This document shows, piece by piece, positions 62,975-64,000 of a stretch of DNA of 64,000 nt; the stretch's first letter is position 1; each line of letters begins with the position of its first letter. The DNA lies in NCBI RefSeq assembly GCF_001244545.1, contig NZ_LN852696.1, positions 496,001 to 560,000 of the forward strand, written 5' to 3'. Both the position numbers and the translations under genes were made by a program. The stretch is from Candidatus Stoquefichus sp. SB1. GTDB taxonomy: Bacteria > Bacillota_I > Bacilli_A > Erysipelotrichales > Coprobacillaceae. A model generated the notes under the pieces. That model was given only the letters and a program-made list of their open reading frames with translations. It was not told where the DNA came from and made no database searches.

Positions 62975-64000
62975 ATGAATAATAGAATCATATCAATTAT
63001 TAAAGACTTATGTGAAATAGAAAAAAATATAACGATTGAAGATTTGGCTCAAAAATATACAGTATCCCAAAGAACAATCCGTAATGATTTATCAACAATT
63101 AATGATATGTTAAAAGAAAACGAATTAGACGAAATAGAATTAATTGCAGGTGGCAGTATTCAAAGAAAACAAAGCTTTACAAATATGAATTATTTTTTAA
63201 CAGAACAGGATCTCTATTCTTATAAGCTTTCTAAAGAAGAAAGAATTGCGGTTGCTTCAGTATTGCTTATTAACAGTTCTAAGTATATTACTTTATCAAC
63301 GATTGCAGATAATTTATTTGTCAGTCGAGCAACAATTATTAATGATCTTGATGAAATTAAAAATTATATTCATTGCTTTGGATTAGAAGTGACATCACAT
63401 CCTAATAAAGGGTTGCGTGTAGAAGGAAAAGAAAGTGATAAAAGACTTTTTTTAATGCGTTTAGCGAATTCTAAAAAAGAGAATACGATGGTTTCACGAC
63501 ATATTAGTATTCAAGCTGGCAATAGAATTACCATTCAAAAAGTATTAAGTGAGCAGGAACATTTACATAAAAGTTATCTGACTGATGAGTCATTTCAAAA
63601 GATTATTCTTTATTTAGGGATTATGGTTAATCGTAATTTAATGGGAGAATATCTAGAAGATTGTGAAATGAAAAATAATGATTATTATCTCATGGCACAA
63701 GATATTTTAAGATATGTTTCACAATATTGTCATATCAATACAACAGAAAATGAAATCCAATTTTTAAGTGAACTTTTAACAGATTCACAATATATGAAAC
63801 AAGTGGCAAAAGAAAATAGAATTATCAAAATACAATTAATTACAAGACAATTTATAGAACGCATTTCTTATGATTTAGGAATCAATTTAAATGATGATTA
63901 TGATTTCTTTGAAAATTTATCTAATCATTTAGAATCTGTTTTAAAACCAACACCTCCTGATTATCCAGAAAGTTCAATTATTGATGAAGTATTAGAAGAA
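62975..64000 (+). CDS. BglG/LicR-family PRD regulator, cut by window end
   Basis: 342 residues from ATG 62975 (GAGGTGATT upstream), open to base 64000. Two helix-turn-helix domains are visible: NITIEDLAQKYTVSQRTIRN (about 15-50) and KYITLSTIADNLFVSRATII (about 95-130), followed by GLEVTSHPNKGLRVEG. From about 180 the sequence is helical with the conserved His of a PRD domain (YLTDESFQKIILYLGIMVNR). The layout is that of LicR/MtlR-type activators, phosphorylated by the PTS on PRD, EIIB-like and EIIA-like domains lying beyond the window. It probably controls the GH1 gene or a following PTS operon. Confidence 0.87.
   Translation, partial: MNNRIISIIKDLCEIEKNITIEDLAQKYTVSQRTIRNDLSTINDMLKENELDEIELIAGGSIQRKQSFTNMNYFLTEQDLYSYKLSKEERIAVASVLLINSSKYITLSTIADNLFVSRATIINDLDEIKNYIHCFGLEVTSHPNKGLRVEGKESDKRLFLMRLANSKKENTMVSRHISIQAGNRITIQKVLSEQEHLHKSYLTDESFQKIILYLGIMVNRNLMGEYLEDCEMKNNDYYLMAQDILRYVSQYCHINTTENEIQFLSELLTDSQYMKQVAKENRIIKIQLITRQFIERISYDLGINLNDDYDFFENLSNHLESVLKPTPPDYPESSIIDEVLEE

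Overview
The window is AT-rich bacterial DNA with short intergenic gaps, strong GGAGG-type ribosome binding sites, many intrinsic terminators and a delta subunit of RNA polymerase (rpoE) next to argS. This indicates a low-GC Bacillota chromosome. The mix of PTS and 6-phospho-glycosidase genes, surface beta-glucanases and IS200/IS605 relics suggests a gut Erysipelotrichia-type organism (Coprobacillaceae-like). That placement is inference; no rRNA or other decisive marker is present. No rRNA, tRNA or CRISPR array was recognised.

Region by region. (1) 1-8.5 kb: the tail of an isocitrate/isopropylmalate dehydrogenase-family gene with a GntR/FCD regulator, then a UTRA-type GntR repressor divergent from a seven-gene operon: PTS EIIC, a small membrane protein, a MupG-family 6-phospho-glycosidase, a COG3964 amidohydrolase, a DgaE-like ammonia lyase, a DgaF-like aldolase and a KdgK-like kinase. 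A perfect 14-bp inverted repeat spans both divergent promoters. The gene set fits catabolism of a phosphorylated disaccharide whose second sugar is an N-acetylated 2-amino aldonate. (2) 8.7-18 kb: a GH4 6-phospho-beta-glucosidase, an RpiR regulator, and two exported proteins (a 1597-residue GH55-like beta-helix protein and a GH128 protein), a probable beta-1,3-glucan degrading pair. (3) 18-20.5 kb: an accessory segment of small secreted or membrane proteins plus a dead tnpB, bounded by a 43-bp direct repeat that is also a terminator. (4) 20.5-31 kb: TetR and radical SAM protein, a metallophosphatase, a TetR-ABC exporter operon, a regulator with two GntR-type helix-turn-helix domains, and a hybrid histidine kinase. 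(5) 31-41 kb: purine nucleoside phosphorylase, ferritin, HD hydrolase, acetyltransferase, a decayed DUF2461 gene, an unclassified TIM-barrel protein, and a P-type cation ATPase behind a yybP-ykoY-type (manganese) riboswitch. (6) 41-51.5 kb: housekeeping and envelope genes: penicillin-binding protein, YwiB-like protein, cardiolipin synthase, argS, rpoE, an amino acid permease, an alpha/beta hydrolase, aroD, an HD hydrolase and a Gx transporter. (7) 51.5-60 kb: an IS200 relic, a glpK relic, then a two-component system, membrane protein, lipoprotein and ABC exporter. (8) 60-64 kb: an Rpn-type nuclease with a tandem internal repeat and a possible internal start, a GH1 6-phospho-beta-glucosidase, and a BglG/LicR-type regulator cut by the window end.

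The main theme is sugar acquisition: exported glucanases make oligosaccharides, PTS uptake phosphorylates them, and GH1/GH4/MupG enzymes split the phosphorylated sugars under GntR, RpiR and PRD-type control. The most interesting items are the MupG-DgaE/F-KdgK operon, the Rpn gene with possible intragenic antitoxin, the repeat-bounded accessory segment, the double-HTH GntR regulator and the riboswitch-controlled P-type ATPase.
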